From: Macrotrachela quadricornifera
Lineage: Eukaryota; Rotifera; Eurotatoria; Philodinida; Philodinidae
Direction of reading: 5' to 3'
Length of the DNA: 64,000 bases
Assembly (NCBI GenBank): GCA_022393335.1
Contig: JAJEKB010021159.1
Location: 847,069-911,068, forward strand
The notes beneath the pieces were generated by a model. The model did no database searches. It saw only the letters and a program-made list of their open reading frames with translations, and was not told where the DNA came from. Numbering within the stretch: the first letter of the stretch is position 1; every line of letters begins with the position of its first letter. Shown in pieces: positions 24,731 through 36,312 of the stretch. Position numbers and translations under genes: made by a program.

Positions 24731-27559
24731 ATGGGAATATTACTGTCGGCAATATACGTACGTGTAATGATGTATAGTCTATTTCTCATCGTTGTTGTTT
24801 TGGTTGTCACGACGTCCACTGGAGAACTCTTCATTAATGATTATGTTACTCCACCTTTGGTGACGATCGATGTTGGACAAGTGATGGGAATAATAAAGAA
24901 AGCGAGTGCGGGCAATACTGTCTATCAGTATCTTGGAATTCCTTACGCCAAACCTCCGATCGGTCCATTGCGGTTTGAGCCTCCTGTTCCTGTTGACCAA
25001 TTTCAGTCGACGATTGAGGCGATTGCACTAAAACCCTCGTGTATCCAAGTCTTTGCCGGTACGAATACGGAAAAAATTACTTACAGTTAGGTAAATAGCT
25101 TCCTCTAATTTCAGGAGTTTGGCCACTAAACCTCCTTTCTAAATATCTCTTCAATCAAGGAAATCCACCAGAAAGTGAAGATTGTCTTTATGTCAATGTT
25201 TTCACTCCTGAGAACAACTTTGAATTGGCAAAACCCGTCATGGTTTGGTTCTATGGTGGTGGCAATGGTAACTAATTTTTTTTTCTTTTAAAAAAAAAAT
25301 TTATCTTCTAATAACTAATCGTATAACATTGTCAGAATTCGGATCAGCAACCAATCCCATATATGACGGTGAGTATATGTGTTTATATATAGGCAAATTC
25401 TCGAATATAATCGTAATATCTATGCAGGAACGAATATTGCTGGAAATCAAGACGTTGTTGTTGTTACTTTCAATTATCGAACCAATAGTGAGTATATTTC
25501 TAGTCGATTAAGCAATTGATTGCTCATTTTTTGCATGATATGCATAGTTTTTGGATTTCCTCTGGCTCCACAACTTCCAATAACTGGTCAAAATCTTGGT
25601 TACTTAGATCAACGTCTTGTGTTGGGTAAGTGCTCATTCTTCTTGTCATAAAATTGATAAGCAGCGTGGATAAAAAAAAAGTGAAATCTAACTACTCCCT
25701 ACAAAATGACAAACTGAAGGAGCGCATGGTACTATTAATATGCTTACCTATAAAGTGTGATTTTCATCAAGAAAAATTACAACGTCAGCTGAATTGATCA
25801 TTTTTTAAATATTTTTGACTCTTATTAATCATAGTATTCTTGCTCTTTTTCTAGAAACAAATGTGTTTAAATAAACATTTAAGCATGAGAGCCAGAACTG
25901 TTTAGATTTCAGTGAATTAAATCGCACTACAAAGAACGTATTACATAAAAAAGCTATTACAACTGTATAAAAGCGTGAGTTACACTTTCTTCATAGAACA
26001 GTACACAGTATATAACTATCTCCGAAATTACACAGTTTTCATTTGAAATATTGTCTATAAATAAATTCAATGGCTGTTGCAATATCCTGAAAGTTTCACG
26101 AAAACTGAATGACTAACAGAATACGTTTTCGACATGCTGTTTGACAGTATATAATTAGAGAGTTATTCGTCTATTAATCACAACACTGTATTTAGATTGG
26201 ATTCAAAGAAATATTCATGCGTTTGGTGGCGATCCGAAGCAAGTAACATTGTTCGGTGAAAGCGCGGGATCTGGTGCTATCGATTATCTGATCACGTCTC
26301 AGATCGTGAACACACCCTTTCGTGCGGCCATTTTACAGAGCGGTGTTTCTGCCTTTTCTAAAGTTGCTACGATTGGAGGAACCGTATGGAAACAGATTAC
26401 AAAAAATGTTGGTTGTGTGGAACCTGATGATTTACCGGAACAATTGGAGTGTATGAAAAGGGTTGACGCAAAGAAACTCAAACATATTCAAGAAAGGGAC
26501 TTGTTGGCGTTTAACAATGTAATCGATAATTACACGGTTTTTGCCAATCAAGAAGCCCGTCATCAAGCTGGTTATGTGGCTAAAATCCCACTTTTAATTG
26601 GTGAAAACTTTGATGAGGTCAGTAAGATCATTGTTTATTTCAGCATTAAGTACATGTGAAACATATTTATGATTATCTAATTAATCGAATGCCTGATACA
26701 TTGAAGATAACACCTTCTTAGTAGTGATTTTCGAGGTACTCGACTTAAAATAAGTCAAACACAAATGTTTAGCTAGCAGCAAAGTGCATATTCGTATAAG
26801 TTACTTTAACTTGCAGGGTACCATAGTCTCTATCTTCAATAATAATCTTACATCGTTCTGGGAATCAGTACTGGGAAAGACTACTGCTCAGACCGTGATG
26901 CCTCAAATCCATCAACTTTATCCTGTTCCATCTGTTCAATATCCTAACGACCACGATGCTATTGATGCAGTAAGTCAATGATTGTGCTGAAATTGATTTA
27001 TTAGGTTGATAAATCGTTTTGCTTCAACACATAGTCCGCCCGCGATTACATATTTGGCTGTCCAATCTCAACCATTGCCAATGATGCTGCTAGATCTACT
27101 GGGCAACCCATTTGGCGTTATGTCTATAATGCTTACTTTCCCAATCAACAACCTATTCCCGGTCTTCGAGCCTACCACTCATCCGAAATATTCGAGGTCA
27201 GTTTAACTAATGTGCAAAAAACAATGAATAGCAAGATTTTTTGATTGAAATTCTATTTAGATCTTTGGAACATATAGTCAACATGGCGCAACGCAACAGC
27301 AAATTCAGCTATCAAACTTTATGCAAACGGCATGGGCAAACTTTGCTAAAAGTTAGTTTTTCTGGACCACGTTATTCAATAAGTAACAAGAAAAATTTTA
27401 ATCTCTTTAGATCCCAGTGAAGGACCTGGATGGAATCCTATTTCTTCAGGTACGCTGGGAGAATTAGGTGCAAATGGTACATCGGGTGTGATCAATACTT
27501 CGCTGTCAGTGTTCGATTTTGCGTGCCAGTTTTGGTTACCACTAGAACCAAGAAATTAA
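24731..27559 (+). CDS. Secreted type-B carboxylesterase (alpha/beta hydrolase)
   Basis: Ten exons inferred from frame and GT-AG borders: 24731-25058, 25115-25267, 25336-25368, 25428-25487, 25548-25625, 26196-26617, 26817-26969, 27035-27196, 27261-27351 and 27411-27559. Together they give 542 residues. A hydrophobic leader (about residues 14-30) suggests secretion. Family blocks are YLGIPYAKPP, SEDCLYVNVF, the oxyanion loop YGGGN, NLGYLDQRL and the nucleophile motif GESAG (Ser240). The likely acid is Glu358 in ENFDEG and the likely base His457 in AYHSSE. The last motif resembles fungal and bacterial esterases more than animal cholinesterases, so an acquired origin is possible. Introns are 50-70 nt except intron 5 (570 nt) and intron 6 (199 nt). 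No break was seen. The substrate is unknown. Confidence 0.88.
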
Positions 27560-27586
27560 GTTTCATCTCACTGAAAGTCTTATTCA

Positions 27587-27592
27587 AATAAA
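27587..27592 (+). promoter_or_regulatory. Poly(A) signal of the esterase
   Basis: An AATAAA hexamer 28 nt past the stop codon, on the coding strand. Confidence 0.5.
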
Positions 27593-28253
27593 TATATTCG
27601 AAACTGAAAAGCATACAGACTATTCAAAGTAAGTCTGTTGAAAAAGGAGTAACTTCGAGAGTTATTTTAAGAATTGTACAAGCAGACGACTTTGGCAACT
27701 ATTCTAAAATCTAAATTTGAATTATTGTATGTTCATAGGCAATCTTCCCAGTTCACATAAACAGCCGTAGTCCACCATCCGAAGTCGCAGATTCTCGTAG
27801 ATTTATGTGGATTTCTCATGATTTATTTCAAAGAAGATTTAGTTTCTGCGAACTTATCTACCCTATATGAGCCCATCTCGATGATTCCCGTCGGAATTGA
27901 CTGGAAACAATAACATATCCGAATGTCAATAATTCATCCAAGGTCTTACCTAGCATCCTATTAAGGATTTTACTAGAGTTTCTCCTATTATCACTGATCT
28001 ACTAATGAGAGAACCGCCTGTTATGATCTGACCTCTATGAGATCATTCATTTATGTTTATCCGGTAGTCAGATGCCACGTTTATATTTTCTTGTTTTCTT
28101 TTCTTTCTCTTTTCCTTATTTATATCTATGTTTGCGTGAAAGATTGTAAAGAAGGGCAGAAGAAAAATAAATAAATAAAGTTATGTTCTCTAAGAACGAA
28201 CTCAACCTTGTTTTATAACAGAAGAGGAACATAACACCGCCTCAAGTTTTTAA
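27593..28253. other. Intergenic, nothing recognised
   Basis: AT-rich spacer between the esterase and the TTAA-flanked element. No gene or repeat is supported. Confidence 0.4.
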
Positions 28254-28644
28254 GGGTAACCCCCCCCCCCCCCCCTTCTTTTTTGACGATTTTTAGAGGT
28301 CGATGACGGTAGGACTGATTGGGCTGAAATTTTTATCACAGACAGAGCAGCACCTAAAATAACGAGACACGTGTTTCGAGATTCACAACCGCAGAAATCC
28401 GGATGGAAACATCAAACAAGAAAACGGCCGATTCTATCTCTGGAGAACACTTCGAATTTTTTACCGATGCTATGGTCAGTCTTTTATGGCGAACCTAATG
28501 ATCGTATCAGGAGACATGTGCTGTGTACATTAGCGATATCTATCGAATCAGTTGTCGGATGGAGTATAGCAAAACGTCAAATGATTCATTATCATCACCT
28601 CGTGTAATAAATTTATTTTTATCTAAAATATAATAGAAATAACA

Positions 28645-29575
28645 TTAAATGCCACCAAAGACAAGAGCAAAATTAACTACAGAAACTAATAATGAAGAAA
28701 AAGAGATGTCAATACATATATTCAAGCTACAGGAACAAAGGTGCAAAAATGCTGAGTCTATACAGTTATTATTTTCACGTATTGCCTTACCAAAATAAAC
28801 TTGAAGTCTGTATATTTTTGCGTTACCACCAATAGTCTTATTATCATAAAGCGATGTACTTCCATACTTTTTTTCAATAAATAAATCACCATATGGTTTC
28901 GATTGTGAAATACTAATATCATTATTTGTATCACCATCTGCGATGTATGTCCTATAGCGTAGATTATGTGTCAATATTGAACGACCAAATATTGTAACCA
29001 TCTAGATGATGAAAGAGAAATATAGAAAAAGACTTGAATCACTTACTACAGCTCCTTCCATTCCACCACTACTGCCTTCGTAATTAGCTTCACAACTACA
29101 CTTAAGATGTTCTTCGAGTAGTCAAGTACCATCGATAGACATAGTAACATCATCATTTTTGTAGTATGTGCGTGTTTCATTAGCAGCTACTTCCGTACTC
29201 TTTTTAGCTATCGACTGAATGGATGTAAATAAAAGATCTTCATATCGTTTATATGATTCAACTTGAACAGGTAGTAAAATACTCATAGCTCCAAAAAATT
29301 TTTGAAGGCCTCGTCGTTGGACACCAATAAGAGATTCAGCAAGAATACTTGACATGTTCAAGTCTATCATTTAAGAATTTGATGATGGTAAAACTCGATT
29401 ACCAGTTATAAAACGTATAGTATTCGCACACACACACGTAAATGAGATGTAATAAGAAAGCCCAAGACGTTTGGTAGCTTTAAAATCATATTTTTCCTGG
29501 GCATTACAACTTGGACAATTCATCGAATTAATGAGAACTAAATTATTTTGAATGTTTACAATGAGATTAACATTC
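28645..29575 (-). pseudogene. Mutator/Kolobok-like transposase remnant
   Basis: Read on the minus strand. A zinc knuckle (NCPSCNAQEKY ... FTCVCAN) lies at about 29390-29530. It is followed by RRGLQKFFGAMSILLPVQ and a block ending SIDGT, then, after a 45-nt intron (29001-29045), LRYRTYIADGDT and SKPYGDLFIEKK. These are the standard blocks of 'Mutator-like' transposases. Stops interrupt it: TAA just before 29370, and TGA at 29124-29122 exactly where the conserved Trp of DGTW is expected. The 3' part lacks the rest of the catalytic domain. Confidence 0.7.
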
Positions 29576-29637
29576 GAATAATCGTTCGAATCGAGCGGTA
29601 AATCTTCTTCATCATCATTGTCAGTTGATGAACTGAA

Positions 29638-30010
29638 AAAAATATTTTTTAGTTACATTAGACCGACGGATAAACTTCGTCAACGACAAATAGATCAAAT
29701 TTTACTTACACTTAAGCAAGCGTATTATCATTATTCTCAACAAGATATTCCGAAGAATATCTTTAATATTTTATTCAGTCATAGTTTTAGGGTCTCTTCA
29801 AATAATTCCGCTGAATCAAAATCAAGTCAAGGAAGAGAAAAAATGAGATTTATAAATGTCTGTGGGAACTTATTTAAACCAATAAAAGAAAGAAAGTTCT
29901 GTCGAAAAATGGGCTCCTGGTTCCGTTGAATATCCTGCTATAATCGTTCAACTTCTTCGTGCTCGCTTCTCGAGTCTCGAACCAGACATATTTTTACCTT
30001 ATTGTATTAA
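29638..30010 (+). pseudogene. Unidentified accessory frame of the TTAA element
   Basis: An open frame with LKKIFFSYIRPTDKLRQRQ and YYHYSQQDIPKNIFN continues, after a frame change near 29890, into KWAPGSVEYPAIIVQLLRA and LPYCIKYDMK. Composition looks coding, but I do not recognise the family. It lies head-to-head with the transposase remnant inside the same element. Confidence 0.35.
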
Positions 30011-30756
30011 ATATGATATGAAAGATTTCATCAAATATACATCTTCATAAAACTTACCTCATTGTTTTGAAACACAGAAAAAGAGCTAGTAATAGTGCAG
30101 CAGCAGAACGTGAATATCAAAACTTTTCTTCGTGTGTGCATGCATACTTCTTCACAGAACGAAAAAATAACAGTATCTCGTACATTCCATGTGACTAATT
30201 TTTCATATAATGCCTTTTTGTATGCCACATACGCATTATCATATATTTTATCACGTTCTTATTTGACTGACTAGCGTAAAAATGAAAAAAAAAATGAACG
30301 GCAATCGACAGGCCATCATCGAGACTATCTTCGAAGCACATAAACAAAAAACAAAATTTTACCATAAAAGAGGTGGGGGAGGGTACCCTTAACTGTTTTT
30401 CTCGACTGTAGTTGAATAAACATCATTACCGAGAGTAGCGGTAGAGCTACATCTCCCCAACAGTTGAAATGCCTAGCGGGCAGAAAGCAACACTGAATGA
30501 TAAATGACACAATGACGTTATCTTACTCTCATGCCTCTTGCTTGCCTTTTTATCTGCATTGAGAGCATAAGCGCATAATGTTGTCGAATTTATGATGTTC
30601 TATTAATAATTGCATTACTTCTGAAGTTAAAAAAGAAAACTAACATACAATTAATCCAATATATTTGTGTGTACACTATTAAATATAATATAGCTTTGTT
30701 ATCTAAAGAAAAAGTTGTGCGTTATTCAAACGGAATACAGCTTATCGCATATTCTC

Positions 30757-31911
30757 ATGACGAAGCAGACGCGCGAGCAACATGCACGGCAGTTACATTA
30801 CGAGTCACTTGTCTTCGACGGACATGTTCACGCAATTGATCGTGAGTTCTATCATGGCGGCGATATTTCGAATCGTAAGTTGGATGGTATGTGGGATTTA
30901 CCACGCGCACGTGAAGGTGGAGTCAAGGCGCTTTTCTTCTCGGCTTATGTACCCGACGATTACTATCCCGGTCGACATGAAACAAAGCAAGCATTACGCG
31001 TTATCGATTGCGCGCTAACACAGATCGCGCACAACAATGACACCATCGAATTGGCTCTAAATGCATCGGATATCGAACGTATTACGAGCATAGGCAAAAT
31101 CGCCGCAGTTCTTGATCTCGAAGGTAGTTTCGATCAGGATGGTGATCTTGGCGTGTTAAGAGCTTTCTATAATTTGGGTCTACGATCGTACATGCTAGCT
31201 GCCCATAATTCGGATAACAACTATGCTGATTCCTGTTCAGCCGGTCACAAGAACAATGGACTCACCGCACACGGAGCGGACTTCATCCGTGAGATGAATA
31301 GACTGGGAATGGTCATTAACGTTTCGCATGCTTCAGATGAGGCTATCGCTCAGGCTATTGATGTCTCGAGCGATCCTCTCGTCGCGACACATCATGGTCT
31401 CTGTAGCTTCAACGATATTCCACGTAACATGCCCGACTCACTCCTCATTAAACTTGCCAAAAAGGGTGGTGTGATCGGCTTTCACATTGGTGATGAGTTC
31501 CACAATCGCTCGGTATTCGAGTGGCGTACGAATAAACATGCTGGCAAACCGTTCTGGGATACAAGCGAGATTTTTAAACGCGAAGCCAGCATGTCATTAG
31601 CCCAGATCGATGCAATGGTCGCACCTCAATTTCCTATGTCCGGTGTCGACGCGCCCATGAATATTCGATTGACGATGGACGACTGGATTGGTGTAGTCGA
31701 TCATGCTATTAAACTCGTTGGAGAAGATCACGTAGCACTGGGCACCGACTTCGACGGCGGTCCTACGCTGCCGCGTGGATTTCGCGATGTACGAGACTTG
31801 CCATTGATCACGGAAGCGATGGTTCGATACGGCTATACGGATGAGCGAATACGAAAATTTCTTGGTGGTAATCTGATGCGAGTCTTCCATCAGGTAACGG
31901 AAAAACAATAG
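30757..31911 (+). CDS. Membrane dipeptidase family M19 enzyme, probably acquired
   Basis: Intronless, 384 residues from the ATG at 30757; upstream in-frame codons lack an ATG. Family M19 blocks are FDGHVHAID near residue 21 (the usual HxD appears as HxH), VLDLEGS with the bridging Glu, MVINVSHAS, VATHHG, LGTDFDGG and the C-terminal GGNLMRVF. The family hydrolyses dipeptides with a two-zinc centre. There is no signal peptide, so it may be cytosolic. GC content is clearly above that of its neighbours, introns are absent and the motifs are bacterial in style, which together suggest horizontal transfer. It is intact. It lies just before another intronless enzyme gene (33141). Confidence 0.88.
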   Translation: MTKQTREQHARQLHYESLVFDGHVHAIDREFYHGGDISNRKLDGMWDLPRAREGGVKALFFSAYVPDDYYPGRHETKQALRVIDCALTQIAHNNDTIELALNASDIERITSIGKIAAVLDLEGSFDQDGDLGVLRAFYNLGLRSYMLAAHNSDNNYADSCSAGHKNNGLTAHGADFIREMNRLGMVINVSHASDEAIAQAIDVSSDPLVATHHGLCSFNDIPRNMPDSLLIKLAKKGGVIGFHIGDEFHNRSVFEWRTNKHAGKPFWDTSEIFKREASMSLAQIDAMVAPQFPMSGVDAPMNIRLTMDDWIGVVDHAIKLVGEDHVALGTDFDGGPTLPRGFRDVRDLPLITEAMVRYGYTDERIRKFLGGNLMRVFHQVTEKQ

Positions 31912-33140
31912 CAAGTTGTTGTTCATTTCGATCGAAGTCATCAACATACGTAACCTTATTCACAAAGAAGATGTTACTACAGACAGTATGGTCACATCAT
32001 TCCATTTTCAAATTTTCTTTCGAAATTTCATGATTCTTTGATTTCTGCTATTGCCTTATAACTTAATATTTCATTTGAAAATTATATCCTAGTTGACAGA
32101 GAGTTGCCATAGTCTCATTCAATTTTCTTTCACACACACACCCACACACTTAGATTCTTCATCAATGGCGAATCAAGTATTGTCTCATAGTCAGAAGGTG
32201 TCATCAGATTAAATCTAGATATAGAAAAAAGCATAGGAAACCGTTCGAAGTTATGGATGAAGTTATAGGTTTGTTCTTTAAGAGACGGTCAATCAGAATA
32301 TTGAACCCTGACAAACATGGTTATATTTTCGAAAATTTTAAATGCTCTTTTTTTTATTCTAAATAAAAGAACATCAAAAACCTCTAAATACTAATTTTTA
32401 ATCCATTCGGGCTTGCTTCTCGAAAATTATGAAGCAAACGCTGACTAGGTTTGGAATGAGGTGTTTGAAAAAAATTCTTTTTTTCTTCACATCAATCTAC
32501 TAGAATCTATTCGAGTAATATCTCATTTAATAGAGTGCATTTCGCTCTACAAAATTGTATATGTGGTTTTTTCTTCAACCATTATTATATAGGAATTTCA
32601 TACTCAAAACTGCACCATTTATATCAGTTTTTTTCGCTGCTCTTTTTTCCAGTACAAACCGCATTTCTCTGTTAAGAATAATGGATGTTTAATACGAACG
32701 ACTTTTCGTGGTTTATGGTGTGTTTGTGTAACTTTTTGAGTTATGGTGTTGTTGGAGATCGATGAGGAAGGTGTTGCAGATTTATTTGGATCTGAGCTCG
32801 TCATGCTGTTAGGTATACCAGCTAGATTCATCAATCTTATTGAGATCACTTGTAGAAAATATGAATAATCACAAGTAACTTGAAAGAAGAAAGGAAAATG
32901 AGAGGTTCAAAGAGAGAAGAGAAAGAAAAAGAAAAACAAAGGATGTGTAAACACAATGTGTATGTTTATATGGAGAGCACATGTTCTATGGACGCGTGTG
33001 AAGTAGTGACTGATTTTTTTTTCATCATTTTTTGTTTCTATGTATCGCATTTTGCTTGTTCTTATGTTTGTCTTTTCGACACATTACACTATTGACAGCT
33101 AAACAACATTCTTTCAGATTTGTTACGATCACTTACAGGA
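31912..33140. other. Intergenic between two intronless enzyme genes
   Basis: No supported gene. A minus-strand open frame at 32619-32849 has a Ser/Thr-rich stretch but no motif. A purine-rich run lies at 32880-32945. Confidence 0.35.
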
Positions 33141-33166
33141 ATGCCGAACGATCATTGGCCCTTATC

Positions 33167-36100
33167 CAGGGTTGCCAGATCGAAATCTTTGAAATCGGAA
33201 TTTTTTTGCTGGAATTCGGAAAAATTCGGACAAAATATCTGGTTAATTCGGAAAAATTTCTGAAAGTCATTTTTAAGCTTTTTGATGCTTAAGCGAATTT
33301 TTTCTGACATAAAAGTCTTCTACATTTGGTTATTCTTTCTGTAGATATATTTCATCAATGTTAAAATCAATGTATTAATTATAACACAATTAGAAACATC
33401 ATTTTCAATAAGAGACTGTTAATAGAAGAAAAACAATTCAAAATACATTACCTATACATATGTATATATACAATTCAAAACGGTGATGCAAAAACACTAA
33501 AGTTCATTTATCAAAACGTTTCTTTCTGACAAATTTTTCATTTGAAGCTATTTTTGTCAATACTTCTCCCTGAGTTAAAATAAATTCATAAAAATTTGAA
33601 CAATGAATATCCGAATTCATTCTGATTTGTAGTTCAGCTTCAACTAATTCTATATCCATTCGATTGCGATAATTAGACTATAGATGATTCATTTGACTAA
33701 AAATTGATTCAACATAGGAGTTGCTACATGGAATAGAAAATACATAAGCAACAACTAATTTCATATTTGGTGCTGCATTTGGTTTAATATTTAATAAATA
33801 AGACCATAACTGATCAGATCGAATGCATTCATTTGCTTTTGTACTTGTACTATTACTTAATGTACCATTAGTATGATCATCATTAACATCACATGGAATT
33901 TCATCATTATTACTTGTTGATTTTAAATGATAAACACTTTTACCTGAAATGTATAATTTTATTTGTTCACTTAGTTTCACATTTTTATTTTTCATTTCAT
34001 TATAGATAAATTTTATTTCACAATATTCATTATAGAGTTCGTCTCTATCTAAACCATCTATTTTTAATAAATTAATTACATCCATTAAATAATCCCATTT
34101 AAGAAAATCATTTGATTCACAATCAAAAACTGATAATCTTCTAAAAAATTCTCGATCATGATCAAAATAAGAATTAATATATTCAATAAATGATTCAATA
34201 AATGATTGAAATGATTCTTTCAATTGTTTTCCTTTTTCTTCATCGAGCTGTATTAAATGATTTAATATTAAATGTGTTTTATTTCCAAAATATTTATCAT
34301 TTAATCGTTGTTCTAGTTTTTTAATCAAATTTGTAATAATACCAAAAAGATCAACGACAGCAGTAGAAACACGTTGAAGTTTTAATTCAGCTCGTTGAAC
34401 ATCAACTAATACATTTTCTAAGAATAGAAAAACACACAAACCAATATCGTCTTCAAAAAAACTCTTCAAAAGTCGAAGATTTTCAACAGTTCTATTTGGT
34501 TTTGTTCTTGACGGTATTTCTTGATTTGAAAAATAATTTTTTATTGGATCATAATTTTCGATTAAACGTTGAATTGAAGGTAACAAACTTAACCATCTTA
34601 CAGTAATATGTTCCAACAAAACCTGAAAGATAATAATGAAGAATGTATATAGATTTATTTACTATTCATTTTAATCTATGTTTGAGAAATAACCTACACG
34701 ATATTCCATTTGAACAAAATCATAATATGATTTTAATTCTTCAACACATTTTGCTGAATTTGAAAAGAAAGAATATATTTTAGATAGAACCGATTCAACA
34801 TCAATTAATAAATCATCATGTGCATGTTTTACTGCATTATGCAGAACATACGCATAACAATTTTCTATAATACAAAAAAAAAATAATGATACAGATAAAA
34901 TTTAAAAGAGATAAAAATATGCCAACAAAAACATATTAATATACCTTTTACTAAACATGGACAAAGATCTTTAAATAATTTATACACCGAATGATGTTCA
35001 CCAAAATTTACATTAGCATAATCTGCACCAATACTTGTTAAATTTCGAATATCTAATTGATAATTTTCCATCACTTTTATAATATTATTAAAAACATCAT
35101 TTGCTGATTCACGTGGATCATCAACAAATTGAAGAACACCTGTATGAAAAAAAAATATTAACTTCGAATTATGAAATACTTCTTTACCTTTTTCAACTCC
35201 AATATCAGTAAAATACTGAACAGCAAATGGATATGTTTTTATATTGCCTTTATTGGAGGCATCGAATGATATTGAATAAAATCGAGATTGTAAAATTTCA
35301 TCGACTAATTTGGATATGAAATAAGGGGCAAGTACATTACAGGCAACAGCTCTGGATTTTGTTCTTGCACATGCTAAATTTTTAGCAGTGCTGGAACATG
35401 ATGCAAATAAATCTTTTATTAAATTTATCGTACACTGTTGATAAATATAGCTATGTGCATGCTTTACTCCATGATAAACAAATGTATCCTCCATAGCTGA
35501 AATTTTTTGTGTTTCACCAAATGTAGTATGTGTTATTAATATATTATTTCCAAATGTTTTCATATTTGTTTTATGAATTTCACTATTCATATGCTTTCTT
35601 AAAGCTGATTTTCCTTCATGAATGCTAAAATTTCTTAAGCAAGCTTTACAACGAGCTTGTTTACAATTATTTTTCACTGCCTGTAACCAAGATGAATATT
35701 CTTTATCTAATATCCAATCCTTTTTGAAAACATCTTTCTGTTTTCTTTTTTTGGATTTTGAAATTGTTGTTGGTTGAATAGATGTTGCTGGGAAAATATA
35801 TTCTTCGTCTTCTTCGCTGACAATCATACTAATAGACGAATCATCTGATTTTTCATCCATAATAACTTTCAGTTTATTCTGAAATATAGCTATTAAAATG
35901 TAAAACGACATATTTATTTACATTTAGATTAAGGTTTTTAGAGATATTATTTATTTATATCACTTCTTTGAAAACTAAACATTGATTGAAACTATTCTAA
36001 TAAATCTTAGACGAGATGAGATTTCAAAAAAAAAATTATATTAAATCTTCTCTTCTCTCCCTTCTCTTCTTATTTGTAAGAATACAATCGATTATTCAAT

Positions 36101-36312
36101 GATTATAAGAAAATAAAGATGGCGCCCTATGAAATCTATCAAAATATATATGAAGAATTGTAATTGAAAGAAAATTTAAAAGAAAATATTACGATTCGGA
36201 AAAAATCGGAAAAAATCCAAGGATTCGGATAAATTCGGACAGTCGGAAAGCAGTCTGAAAAACTTAGAAAAGTCTGAAAATTCAGACTAATTCGGACAAT
36301 CTGGCAACCCTG
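33167..36312. mobile_element. Nearly intact autonomous hAT transposon (3146 bp)
   Basis: Terminal inverted repeats are CAGGGTTGCCAGAT and ATCTGGCAACCCTG. An exact 8-bp target duplication CCCTTATC lies at 33159-33166 and 36313-36320. Subterminal clusters of TTCGGA (33195-33260 and 36190-36295) look like transposase binding sites. The single gene inside runs on the minus strand. The exact ends and one-lesion gene indicate a recent insertion. Confidence 0.92.
33504..35860 (-). CDS. hAT transposase with one in-frame TAG
   Basis: Four exons: 35860-35188, 35139-34945, 34864-34698 and 34622-33504, with 48-80-nt introns, giving 717 sense codons apart from one stop. An acidic N-terminus leads to a BED-like zinc finger (CKACLRNFSIHEGKSALRKH). 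The hAT RNase-H core follows: SFDAS, then SIGADYANVNFG, ENCYAYVLHNAVKHA, VRWLSLLPS, and the C-terminal dimerisation block with NSYVESIFSQMNHL. Codon 660 is TAG (33680-33678) where related transposases have Trp; the frame then continues with SNYRNRMDIELVEAEL to a TGA ending at 33504. Start chosen at MDEKSDD, after which the frame is continuously coding. It is nearly intact but probably non-functional unless the TAG is read through. Confidence 0.82.

Larger units (their letters stand above)
28254..30388. mobile_element. TTAA-flanked DNA transposon (Mutator/Kolobok-like), decayed
   Basis: TTAA occurs at both borders (28250-28253 and 30389-30392). The ends are inverted: GGGTAACCCCC on the left, and GGGTACCCTCCCCC read inward from the right. 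Inside is a minus-strand transposase remnant. TTAA target duplications fit Kolobok or piggyBac; the transposase is of the 'Mutator-like' (SxDGTW) type, which I associate with Kolobok-like elements. A C tract sits at the left end. Confidence 0.55.
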
